From assembly GCA_036346205.1 (NCBI GenBank), contig JARFJB010001987.1, positions 1,288,501 through 1,352,500 on the forward strand: a DNA stretch of 64,000 nt, read 5' to 3'. Source of the stretch: Vesta saturnalis. Lineage: Eukaryota > Arthropoda > Insecta > Coleoptera > Lampyridae. Positions within the stretch are counted from its first letter, which is position 1; every line of letters begins with the position of its first letter. A model generated the notes under the pieces. The model worked only from the letters and a program-made list of their open reading frames with translations. It was not told the DNA's origin and made no database searches. The position numbers and the translations under genes were made by a program. Positions 19,681 through 29,868 of the stretch are shown here, piece after piece.

Positions 19681-21560
19681 GCTGTTAGTCGAGGTCATCG
19701 TACACGTTACCTGCGTCCCAAATATACGGTCACGTACATATTACCTATATCATGAAGTTTTCAAGGTTATGGAAGCTCACGTATATTCTTCAAGACCACG
19801 TATGAGGATTTACTTGGGAATGGAGGATATTCTTCAAGTTCACGAGAGTTGTTGGTGTTCACAGTTAACGTTATCATGTCGCCTACATAGCTAGGCGGAT
19901 CCAGGACCACTCTTCTACTATACTTTTTCTACGAGTGTTTTGGTTCAAGGTCATCATACACATTCCAAGCTGGTTTTTGAAGGTCATTGTGGGCCACGTA
20001 CACGTTCCCTACATCGAAGAAAAGTTTATTCTTTAAAGTCTTTGAAGTTCACGCATAGAAGGTGGCGCCGAGGAGATTTTCAAGGTCACCAAGCAATTCT
20101 TAGAATTTGACCGACACTTCAAGGTCAAAGTTTATTCTAAGTAGACATCAATTGTCACGAGCGTTGTTTGGGTTCACAGTTAACAATTGGTATATAGAAG
20201 GCTCGTAGTATATTCTTCAAGGTCACGAGAGTATCGGATAAGATCGGGCTTATCTGTACAGGGAACAGCTATCTGTTCAAGGCACAGTTCATGGACCTTT
20301 TTAAGGCCATTATAAAATTTCAAGGTCACCCCCCCCCCCGGCAAAATTTCATTGACCTCTGTTCAGTCAAGTGGTTCTTGTCTTCAAGGTCAAAAATAAG
20401 CTCCATGACCGAGCCAAGGTGTTAATTCAGTTATTACAATTAGCGGAAATCAAATTTCAAGGTTACCTGCAGGGGTATTCCTAGAAATCATTTTTTAAGG
20501 TAATACAGATTGTTGTCTATGCTAACCATGTCTCAAGGTCATGCTCACGCCCCCAGCAATTAAGGTTCATTAACCGTTCAAAGTCACTAAGGAAGTCTTG
20601 GAATTTGGATGTGCAGATGTTATTACAATTCAAATAGATTGCTACCTAGGTCAATGGATTGAATCAGAATGTATTGCTATCCATTTTCTAGGTCACGTAC
20701 TTGTTGTCTATGCTAAAAGGTAACTCAAGGTTAAGTGGTTCCTGTATTGGTGCTCTTCAAGGATGAATACCAAAATAAGCATGGCTGAGCGCGAATCATC
20801 CACCATTTAAATTTCAAGGTCACACCTCCGAGAAATCAATTTTCAAGCTCAAGCTAAACGATAGGTCAAAGCTAAATGGTTCCCGAAATAAGAATGCCTT
20901 TGCGTGGGTGAATACCGGGGTCACCTGTAGTTTCCAGCTACCCGAACCATTTAAATGTTAAGATCACAATTCTGAGAAATCTAAAAATAGAATTTTCATG
21001 GTCAAAGGTGATAAAGTCAAACTATTCAAGGTTCTTTTATTGTCTCTGTGTCTGCATATCCATGTATCCAGCATGAGGGTTAAAAAAGCCATAGGTTGAT
21101 TCTGAATGAATTTGTCAAGGTCAGCAGGGGTATTCTTAGAAATCAACTCCTAATCAATAAGCATTTCTAATCAATGACTTTTGACTTAGAAGTTATTACA
21201 ATTCCTAGAAATCGACTTCCAAGGTTAGGGGATTTAACAGATTTACGTATATGCTAAAAGCAGGTTCAGGGCTAAATTGAGTCAAGGTCAAATTTTACTG
21301 GTATCAATTTTCAAGGTCACCTGCAGGAGCAATTCTTAGAAATCTCAACGGTTTGCGGACAGAAAACGAGCCAATAAGTCATTCATCGTAGCTGAGGCTA
21401 AATTGAACTAGCTGTGCAATGTCAAAATCATATTACATTTCTTAAAAATCTATTTTTAAAGATTACCCTAGAAATCTAAACTGGTCAGGGATATCATATT
21501 ACACTTCTACGAAATACATGTTCAAGGTTATTGTTCCTAAGGGCGTCATATTCTTAGAAT
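19681..21560 (+). promoter_or_regulatory. cluster of TCAAGGTCA (FTZ-F1/ERR-type) motifs, 11 exact copies
   Basis: Exact TCAAGGTCA starts at 19945, 20080, 20119, 20217, 20320, 20384, 20533, 20814, 21115, 21282 and 21311, all on the plus strand. There are many one-off variants (TGAAGGTCA 19978, several TCAAGGTTA). TCAAGGTCA is the extended half-site of the FTZ-F1/SF-1 and ERR nuclear receptors. A second recurring string, TTCTTAGAAATC-like, often follows 15-25 bases later, so the stretch may be a diverged tandem repeat whose unit contains the site. Confidence 0.55.
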
Positions 21561-21702
21561 TATAAACATAGAACCAGTCGTGGACATATGAAGGTTGTTG
21601 TTTATGCTCAAAAGTAGGTTGAGGTTAAGTGGTTCTTGTATTGACTAAATTGACTTTTGTTGGTTTCCTAGTACAATTCGTAGAAATCTAAAAGTGGGCG
21701 CG

Positions 21703-22236
21703 TCTTAGGAGAAAATACCTCGACCATAAAAGAGGCATTTAGATTTATAAAACATATCCCAGGGGCTATGTTAGAGTGTGGTTAGGTCAATACTTCAGAC
21801 ATCCTCGAAGATGTCCGATTCTACCCGAACATTGACGAGCACGCTTGCGCACAAGACCAAAGTCTAGCTGCGTTCTGGCGTCTAAGGAGAAAATACCTCG
21901 ACCATAAAAGAGGCCTTTAGATTTATAAACATGCCCCCAGGGGCTATGTTAGAGTGTGGTTAGGTCAATACTTCAGACATCCCGAAGATGTCCGATTCTA
22001 CCCGAACGTTGACGAGCACACTTGCGCACAAGACCAAAGGCTAGCTGCGTTCTGGCTTCTTAGGAGAAAATACCTCGACCATAAAAGAGGCATTTAGATT
22101 TATAAAACATGCCCCCAGGGGCTATGTTAGAGTGTGGTTAGGTCAATACTTCAGACATCCCCGAAGATCTCCGATTCTACCTAACATTGACGAGTACGCT
22201 TGCACAAGACCCAAAGCTAGCTGCGTTCTCGTTTCT
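21703..22236 (+). repeat. tandem triplication, three units of about 178 bp
   Basis: Units start at 21,703, 21,881 and 22,058 with TCTTAGGAGAAAATACCTCG (TCTAAGG in unit 2). Each contains CCATAAAAGAGGC, GGGGCTATGTTAGAGTGTGG and a near-palindrome GACATCCTCGAAGATGTC, and ends near CTAGCTGCGTTCT. The array stops about 50 bases before the acidic ORF at 22,287. Confidence 0.9.
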
Positions 22237-22286
22237 CGTGTGTTTCGCTCTTTAAAGTGTAACTGTCATCAGTGAGCATTACTATA

Positions 22287-22556
22287 ATGTATTCTCCTGT
22301 TTATGAGCCAACATCAGCGGACATTAGAGATTTTACTGACTTGTTAATAAACTATTACAACATAACCGTTCAAGATAATGATGAAAGCGATGACGTGGTT
22401 GAGCTGGATGTATCTCACATCCAAGATGATGATTCACAGAAGAGAAAGAAGAGCGATGAGGTAGGGGGGAAGGGCAAATCTCAAAATCATGATGATGGTG
22501 ATGAGGACGACTCACGGTTCAAGAACAAGAAGAAAACCGATAAAGCATGTTATTAA
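22287..22556 (+). CDS. small acidic ORF, 89 aa, unrecognised
   Basis: The start is the ATG at 22,287. The N-terminus (DIRDFTDLLINYYNITVQD) is predicted helical and strand-like, followed by an acidic stretch (ESDDVVELDVSHIQDDD) and a low-complexity charged tail of Lys, Asp and Gly. It follows the 178-bp triplication at close distance; a TCAGT initiator-like string lies at 22,269-22,273. A shorter relative lies at 23,405. No known family. Confidence 0.4.
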   Translation: MYSPVYEPTSADIRDFTDLLINYYNITVQDNDESDDVVELDVSHIQDDDSQKRKKSDEVGGKGKSQNHDDGDEDDSRFKNKKKTDKACY

Positions 22557-22725
22557 ATAATAATGATGTATTGTTGTTTATAATAATAATAATAATATAT
22601 TTTCAAAACGTTAAGCTTTCCTTCGGTTTTGTTAATAAACCTGTTTTTTTTCCTAGCGGTGCTCCACCGTCTTGATTCATGTTTGCAAGTTTACAAGTTT
22701 TTCGCTTTAGCGTGTTTTCGCTCTC

Positions 22726-22730
22726 TCGTG

Positions 22731-22785
<55 letters not shown>

Positions 22786-22975
22786 ACGTGCGTGCGTGCG
22801 AGCGTACGTACGGGCGTGCGAACGCTCGTACGTGTGAGCTTGCGTACGTGAGAGCTTGCGTACGTGCGAGCGTGCGTACGTTCGTGCGTACGTGCGAGCG
22901 TACGTACGAGCGTTCGCATGTGCGTGCGTACGTGAGAGCGTACGTGCGAGCTTGTGTGCGTGCGTGCATGCGTGT
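22726..22975. repeat. (GT)n plus degenerate CGTG/CGTA tract, alternating purine-pyrimidine
   Basis: A (GT)n tract (about 22,731-22,777) continues as GTGCGTACGTGCGAGCGTAC-like sequence to about 22,972. Long frames on both strands here (Arg/Thr/His- or Val/Cys-rich) are artefacts of the repeat. Confidence 0.9.
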
Positions 22976-23404
22976 TTTTTTTCGTTTGATCCTCGTGCTA
23001 AAGCAGAGCTAGTCGATTGTATGTAGTTGTAGACCCTATTGTGTTGACTAAGAGCTATAATTGGAAGCGTTGCTTGCTATACCTGGCCGTGGAGTTATGT
23101 TTAATCAGCTTTTTTTTTGACAGATGTATTTATTTATGATAAGATCAGGCTTGCATGTAAAGTAATATAGAGGTGAAACTAACTAGCTAATGTGTTTTGC
23201 TGCTACACGTATCACAGCATTGAAGATTCTGTTTATGTATTAGAAAAACGTATTACAGCTTCGAAACAGAGTGCAGATAAAAATTGAAGAAAGTGAATAC
23301 GGTACAACTTCGGCGAGCAGACTTAAAGGTTTTAAGTGTGTACAGCATTCCCAGAGCAGCGTTGAAACCATTTAATTTAGAGCTAACCTCGTGTCCATGT
23401 AATA

Positions 23405-23536
23405 ATGTCTGATAAACTATTAGGGTTATTAGCTTGCTTTATAGGTTACAATATAATCGTTCAAGGTGAAGACGATGAGATGGTGGTATCTCAAATTTTC
23501 GATGATGGTGATGCTCTCTATGAAATTTCAAAATAA
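23405..23536 (+). CDS. short acidic ORF, 43 aa, related to the ORF at 22,287
   Basis: The ATG at 23,405 begins a 43-codon frame with YNIIVQGEDDE and SQIFDDGDAL. This parallels YNITVQDNDESDD and SHIQDDD of the ORF at 22,287, with the same order of a hydrophobic lead (LLGLLACFIG versus FTDLLINYY). It lacks the charged tail. It may be an older, truncated duplicate of the same small gene. Confidence 0.35.
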   Translation: MSDKLLGLLACFIGYNIIVQGEDDEMVVSQIFDDGDALYEISK

Positions 23537-24406
23537 AATAGATTACGTCACTCTACCACGCCACTCAGTGTGGAATAACCACGTTTTTGTAAAACGTCTT
23601 ATGTAATAGCATTGTCTGCCCCTTACAGATAAATTCTTTGTGTTTAAAACTGTTTCCTTGTCTGGATGTAGATTTATAAACCTTCATGTTAATTATACTA
23701 GTATTTTTTTGAAATGTCATTCGTATATAAGAATAATACAAGGTTTGCTTTAAACGATCTTCATCGTATACTTTAACAGTAAACCTTTTTCAGATAGTTG
23801 ATCACCCTATTAAAATGGAGCGTTAATAGTTTATAGAAGTACGAGTGTAAATAAAAAAATACGCTACATAGCGATTGTGTTATAAACTAGTGGAGGTCGT
23901 TATTAATTCGTGTATAAGTTGATTTTATGTAAGTAGAAGGTTACAACAAATAATACAGGTCCACTTACACATTTTATATATATTGAAAACAATTACTTGA
24001 AATAAAACGGCGTATCAACTCTAATAATATTTTTTAGAAAATATATTAACCATTTTATATTGGTTTTTAGACTATTAAATTAAACAAAAGTTATATAATT
24101 ACACGGTGATTAGTTAAAAGTAAACGTGAGCAGTAATTTCTTACTACAAAATGTTATGGAATTTTAAACATTCCAAACACTTAATATGGTTTTTTATAAA
24201 AACACGTTGTGTGTCCGTATACGAATATTTTCAAAACAATTTATTTTAAGAGAAAGGGTAAATGCATGTTGCTGTAAGTATGATAAAGACAATGAGATTG
24301 TATATTTTACATTCTAATGATGGAAAACCAATAGCTAGTTTTTTACACAACTAGAAAGTTTTAGTTGACAAATAACACAAAAGCAGTGACCATCACTCAG
24401 TGCCTT
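23537..24406. other. AT-rich spacer before D1, no gene seen
   Basis: No supported coding or RNA feature. The spacer ends at the left breakpoint of duplication D1. Confidence 0.5.
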
Positions 24407-24929
24407 AAAACGTTACAGATCTGGTATGTGTTGTGTTAATCCTTTTATTTATTTACAGATTTTTAATTACAGTTAACATCTAAGCATTAAGTTTCTTTAA
24501 AAAATATTAAGGCGTACAACATTCTTAGCGGACGGATAGATATTATTTCAATGCAGGTAAACTATGTTTTTAATAATCGTTTTAGAAAAGACAAACTGTT
24601 ATGTAATTAACTTAATAAAAATGTTTTTTTTTTGTTTCATTACACCCGAATGGCAGTAATTTTTTATAGTTCACTGAGGATTTTTTTAATTATGACTATA
24701 AAAAATAAGTGTTCTATAATTAAATTTTACTGTCATTCAAATTCCCACACATGATTAATCCTATCTGCTTATCTCATCTCCTTATTAGAAACGTTTTCTC
24801 CAATATCATTTAACCCTTTTAAAGCAATAGACTAAATAATAATATCTTATTAATTATGCAATTATTGTATGCGTGTGCAGCCTCCAGGGTTACAACCAAA
24901 AGGACCTTAATTAAGGTTGAAGATAATTT

Positions 24930-25175
24930 AAATAACTCTAAGACCAAGTCCAAGTCCTGCCCCAGGTCCAACCCTAAATACAGTTCTAAACCCTAGCTCC
25001 ACCACCAAGACCTGACTCAACCCTAGCTCCACCACCAAGGCCAAACTCTAAGACTTATCTAGCTCCAGCACCAAGACCAGGACCAGTTCCTCACGTTAAC
25101 AAAAGTCCTATCCGTCAAAAGGTCCTTAATACAGCCATAAGGTTTAACCCCAAAAGAAATAATAAAAATTAATAC
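24930..25175. other. CA/CT-rich short-repeat stretch, D1
   Basis: Contains ACCCTAGCTCCACCACCAAG twice, 30 bases apart (24,990 and 25,020), and several CCAAGTCC/CCAGGTCC-like strings. Non-coding. The same sequence is in D2 near 41,111-41,356. Confidence 0.5.
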
Positions 25176-25735
25176 ATGTCCTATACGTAAGCGAGTAAAA
25201 ATAATTAGGGTTGAAAACACGGTGTCACGCGTGGATGTGTAAAATAGGTGAAAATCCGGTCTCACACGTGGATGTGTAAAATAATTAGGGATGAAAAATG
25301 GTCTCACACGGGTATATAAAAATAAGGGTGGAAAATCCGGTCTCACACGTGGATGTGCGAAAATAAGTGGAAAATCCGGTCTCACACGTGGATGTGTAAA
25401 AAATAAGGGTGGAAAATCCGGTCTCACACGTGGATGTGCGAAAATAAGGGTGGAAAATCCGGTCTCACACGTGGATGTGTAAAAATAATTAGGGATGAAA
25501 ATCCTGTCTCACACGTGGATGTGTAAAAATAAGGGTGGAAAATATGGTCTCACACGTGGATATATAAAAATAAGGGTGGAAAATGTGGTCTCACACGTGG
25601 ATGTGCAAAAATAGGGGTGGAAAAACACGTCCTACACGTAAGCGGGTAAAAATAAGGGTGGAAAAACCGGGCTCACACGTAAGCGGTAAAAATAAGGGTG
25701 GAAAAACCGGTCCCCCACGTGGGCGGGCTTGTGAC
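25176..25735 (+). repeat. 42-bp minisatellite, about 14 units, each with a CACGTG-type core (D1)
   Basis: Unit: AATAAGGGTGGAAAATCCGG followed by TCTCACACGTGGATGTGTAA. The outermost units differ (CGTAAGCGGGTAAAAATAAG). Most units contain CACGTGG. Proline-rich minus-strand frames and Lys/Gly-rich plus-strand frames here follow from the 42-base (14-codon) period and are not genes. Confidence 0.9.
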
Positions 25736-25754
25736 GTCAAAATCCAAGATGGCG
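25716..25754 (+). promoter_or_regulatory. composite E-box / GC-box / CRE / YY1-like cluster (D1)
   Basis: Within 39 bases: CACGTG (25716-25721), GGGCGGG (25721-25727), the palindromic CRE TGACGTCA (25732-25739) and the YY1/Pho-like CAAGATGGCG (25745-25754). It sits at the end of the minisatellite. These are known transcription-factor consensus strings; function here is inferred. Confidence 0.4.
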
Positions 25755-25809
25755 CATGGTGCCCCCTTTCTACTACCATACTTCATTTGACCCCTTGCCA
25801 CTTTCATTT

Positions 25810-26220
25810 TCAGTCCAAGTATATGCGATAGTTCTGATTACCTTCAATCACAAATATAAGAGTATACAACAACTGTCTCATATAATATACATCCGAAATG
25901 CAAAGCTTTGGTAGTGGTTGATTCTGTTGCATATTGAGGCATACTTTGATCACACCTTTAGGTTCATCTTTTCCTAGAAGTACATAGAACTTTTGTGCAC
26001 GTAATTGCTGTAATTTTAATTCTGTTGAAACATTGAGTCTCACTCCCATGTCTGTAGTTGTTGTAATTTCCATTTTCTTTAGTTCATAAAAAGAATAAAC
26101 GTCAATTCGCGGATGACCAAAGCCTAAGTTGTAATATTCATGTAAATGATCAAATTGTATTTTATAATAACCAGTTACACTGTGAAACCAACTTTGTTGA
26201 AATCTGCACAAAATAAGCAT
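25810..26220 (-). CDS. unrecognised ORF, 136 aa (D1)
   Basis: Residues 11-52 read as a structured, aromatic-rich region (WFHSVTGYYKIQFDHLHEYY, FGHPRIDVYSFYELKK). This is followed by a Thr/Leu-rich segment and FYVLLGKDEPKGVIKVCL. A second minus-strand frame (26,162-26,347, KINKFTSNKIKIVLNNLDQL) overlaps its start in another frame and could be the broken upstream part. I recognise no family. The copy in D2 is identical. It ends just beside the minisatellite and the CRE/YY1-like cluster and may belong to the same unidentified mobile element. Confidence 0.35.
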   Translation of the reverse strand: MLILCRFQQSWFHSVTGYYKIQFDHLHEYYNLGFGHPRIDVYSFYELKKMEITTTTDMGVRLNVSTELKLQQLRAQKFYVLLGKDEPKGVIKVCLNMQQNQPLPKLCISDVYYMRQLLYTLIFVIEGNQNYRIYLD

Positions 26221-26347
26221 GCGTTGCGCACTTAATACTGAAATAAATGTAACTTGTCAAAAATTTCTGCAATTGATCTAAATTATTGAGCACAATTTTA
26301 ATTTTGTTTGAGGTAAACTTATTAATTTTATAACAACACTGAATCAT

Positions 26348-26715
26348 TTACTTTTCAGATATTGACACATGAATTAACACAAACATTTATACATTATTTA
26401 AAAAAAAAAATTAAATACACCACAAAGAAATATAAACAATGCAATAGGGTTATGAAAGAGAAATACACTCAGATGTGTTGCTGCCAATTCCAAATAATGT
26501 TCATGTCGGGTTGATCCACATTAGACGTTGGACGTAAACTTCCTTCCATACATCGGTGATACTGCCTTGCTGTCCCAAATTTGCTTACCATTCCATTATT
26601 TCATCCAAATCAAATAACTGTTGGCTGTTCTTCATGTAGTAAATACGATGTACTTACAATGTACAAATACTCATAGGCAAGCGCTTTATTCTATTTGTGT
26701 TTTTTTAATGTCGTA
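26348..26715. other. spacer, no gene seen (D1)
   Basis: AT-rich, with a poly-A run near 26,400. Nothing supported; the same in D2 (42,524-42,892). Confidence 0.4.
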
Positions 26716-27405
26716 TTATTTATTTACTAGTTTCTCTTCCCACATTTGTAATACAGTGGCATCAGAGTAATCTTGTCTACCCATGTGCTTATCATAATAT
26801 GATTTGCAGATACTCCAAATACTCTCTATAGCATGAAATTGGCAATGATATGCAGGTAGTCTAAGCAAAAAAGGACCAGATTCATTAATAATGTCATCTA
26901 CAACGTACCTCTTCAGTTGGCTATGTTGTTTAGCATGGTTCAACACATCTACCTTTGAATCTGTGTCAGCAAAAGACATTTTTTTTTGTTGTTAACCAGT
27001 TTCGCAACTCTTCCTTTTTCCATGTACTCGAAGGCGTTTTCTCTATAAGCCGAGAATGATATGATGCATTGTCCAAAATAATTAATGACGGTTCCTGTAG
27101 ATTAGGCAACAGCTGATATCAACCACTTCTCAAAAGTTGCAGCGTCCATATTGTTGTGGTAATCACTAGATTTTGATTACACTTAGTTCGTGGTTTTCTG
27201 ATAGTTTTTGGCAATGAAATGTTCCGATTTTTACTCTCGACGATTTCGTTAACGTATTGAGGCTAATTTTTAAAGCTTCTGCGGTTCTTTTGTTCACTGC
27301 GTCAATATTACACAGAGGACCAACATTATCCTTTTTGCAACAAAAATACTCATAGGCATTAAACACGAGTTCATGGCAACGTTCGTTTAAAAACTTTCCT
27401 GGCAT
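26716..27405 (-). pseudogene. Tc1-like (DDE_3) transposase relic (D1)
   Basis: N-terminal part 27,166-27,405: MPGKFLNERCHELVFNAYEY, then INAVNK-like linker and RTAEALKISLNTLTKSSR, an HTH arrangement. After a large internal deletion, LIILDNASYHS (second catalytic Asp) and KKEELRNWL appear in another frame near 27,000-27,090. The frame 26,716-26,979 follows with LRLPAYHCQFHAIESIWSIC, the block near the third acidic residue. The first catalytic Asp is missing. Same group as the relic at 16,860-17,704. Confidence 0.65.
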
Positions 27406-27799
27406 TTTACGGTTGTTACAACAATAGTATACAAACAGTACTAATGCAAATTTGAAATCTGTAGACATTACTTCATTGTGGATAACAATGACCCGACATT
27501 CTTTAATGTACTTATTTAGAAAGCAGCTAATTATAAGGTAATTTTGTAGTTGAAAAATATCACGAAAATTATTTACCATGTTGTATTCAATTTAATAACA
27601 TAATTGAATTCCAATTATGTTTATAAAAATAAATTATATTATTATATTTGTTAGTTACAAATAATTTTGGATACCACTGTCAAAGGATAACAACAGACAA
27701 TTTAGTCTATAAAAAGACGCCTAAAACAAATATTATCTCCTTCTAACACACCTGACACAAATATAGATGTTTTAAACGTATAGTGTCCGTCTTAGTTCA

Positions 27800-29868
27800 C
27801 CTCTTCTTCGGACATCGCTTTTTCAGTATCTGAAGTCATCCTCATGGGAATTGAGTTACACATTCCCAAAAAACAGTACCGTATAGGTCATTCACGTTCC
27901 CAACCCTGGTTCAATAAGGCTTGTGCTGATGCAATATCTTTAAAAAATAAATATTACATTAAATGGAAATCTAATAAATCGCTCGACAGTCATGTAGAAT
28001 ACGTTGGTGCTAGAAATCTCTGCAAAAGTGTCATCACTAAAACTAAAAAGTTGTTCGAACAACGAAAATGCAGTGAACTAGCTACATCTCCTTTAGGCAG
28101 TCGTAAATTTTGGTCTTTAGCTAAAACCATTAGTAAAAACTTTAGAACATCTTCATTTCCCCCTCTGACGCGTATTGACGGATCGGTAGTTGCTGATTCT
28201 GTAGACAAAGCCAATGTTTTTGCGGATTTGTTTGCATCAAACTCGTGTCTCAATGATTCTGGAAAAGATGTGCGCCTGGTCAACTCTTCTTCATACGCTA
28301 TGAAACAATTCATTTTCGGTACAAGCTCTTGAAATCGATCATTAGTAGGTTTGATCTCAATAAGGCGACTGGCCCAGACGGTATCCCAGCTATTGTCTTA
28401 AAGAAATGTTCCCCCGAACTAGTACCAGTCCTATCTAAGCTTTATATAGTTAGCAAATGTTCAACCTATTCCCAAAAAAGGCGATAAGACCCATCCCTCA
28501 AACAACCGACCAATTGCCATCACTTCCATTTTGTCTAAAATCATGGAAAAAGCCATCAATCAGCAACTGCTCACGTTCTTTGAAACTAACAAACTCCTTA
28601 GTGACCACCAATATGGGTTTAGGCAGTCGTTCAACAGGCCATCTTCTTTCATATGTGACCCAAGTTTGGAACAATGCAGTAGAGCAGTCCGGTGAAACAG
28701 TTGTAGTCGCTTTAGATATCTCAAAAGCATTTGACCAATTTTGGCATAAGTGTTTACTTGCCAAACTCACCTCGTTTGGGTTAAATGATACGCTCATCAA
28801 CTGGGTTTCTAGTTTCCTTGATAAAAGACGAATACGTGTCGTAGTTGGATTTTTTCAAAAGTTAGCATTAACGCGGGTACCACAGGGATCCGTTATAGCG
28901 CCTACACTTTTCTGCTGTACATAAATGACCTTATTTCTTCAACAACTAACCCCATCCATTGCTTTGCTGACGATAGCACTCTTCACTGTAGTTCATCTCA
29001 GTCTACTCATAGTGATAATCCACCTTCTATGTCAAATCAAGAAATTAAAGCCGAAGACATTCAACGTATTCTCTAATGGGAAGCAATAATCTAGTTAAAT
29101 TTAATGCTAACAAAACTGAGTGTTGCCTTATGTCCGCCAAAAAAGATCGATCATTTCCTGTTATATGAATGGCTCAGTTCTGAAGTTTTCAGACTCTATT
29201 ACTCTGTTGGGTATGACTGTATCTTCAAATCTCTCATGGGTTGATCATCTTCTGTCAGCTACCAAAACAGCTGCTCGTAAAATAGGCTTTATGTACAGAT
29301 CTAAGCAGTACTTTACCTCTCGACAACTCCTTCTGCTGTATAAGGCCCAAATTCGGCCTCATCTGGAATATAATTCTCACCTTTGGGTTAGTGCTCCCAA
29401 TACGCTCTCGATGTCGTTGATAGTATTCAAAAGAGAGCGATTAGGCTTATAAGTTACCCGTCCTTAACTTCTCACATACAATCCCTTGAACATAGAAGGA
29501 TGGTTTCAGTTCTTTCTTTGTATTATCGTTATTACAACGGCCATTGTGCTGCTGAAATATTCTTTGATACCATCTCGGGCTATCTTTGCGAGCAACACTC
29601 GGTTCGCTCATTCACATCATCAGTATGCAGTACAAATCTCCACTTGTCGTACCAAACGAGCGCAATCCACATTTTTCTACAAGGCTTCTAAACTCTGGAA
29701 TGATCTCGCTAGTTCCTGTTTTCCTCTCACTTATGATATGAAAATGTAAGGTAGCTGTTTATAGGCATCTATTGGCAATCCATTATCCCTCTATCCATCC
29801 TCCTAAGTGTTCCTGAGTGCTTTAGCACGATAGACGTAATTTAGCCTGTTCAGGTCCACAACCATAAA
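27800..29868 (+). mobile_element. 5'-truncated non-LTR (Jockey/CR1-like) retrotransposon (D1)
   Basis: Homology to the A' element begins at CCTCTTCTTCGGACATCGCT (58,803 there) and ends at the A-rich tail near 29,868. The reverse-transcriptase pieces are spread over frames 27,844-28,332 (pre-RT and fingers), 28,457-28,924 (VVALDISKAFDQFWHKC, VPQGSVIAPTLF), the FADDSTLHCSSS motif near 28,968-29,003, 29,120-29,452 (thumb) and 29,486-29,749 (C-terminal A...LWNDL). About 40 bases near 28,447 are deleted, and several frameshifts exist. It keeps about 75 bases near 28,598-28,670 that the A' copy lacks. Confidence 0.85.

Larger units (their letters stand above)
17433..21490. repeat. segment A, duplicated as A' at 57,046-64,000
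   Basis: From AAAGACGTTTCCTTCCCAGAG at 17,433 onward this segment is homologous to 57,046 onward. Differences: a 445-bp tandem duplication only in A, a 3.05-kb retrotransposon only in A', about 0.3 kb near 63,320-63,630 missing from A at 21,123, and many point changes. The divergence looks greater than between D1 and D2, so this duplication is older. Confidence 0.8.

Noticed and set aside
22603..23012. Arg/Thr/His-rich and Val/Cys/Arg-rich frames on both strands
   Set aside because: Products of the GT/CGTA simple-sequence tract.
25059..25831. Proline-rich and Lys/Gly-rich frames in the 42-bp minisatellite (also 41,240-42,090)
   Set aside because: A 42-base period keeps frames open by arithmetic; no domain and no start context.
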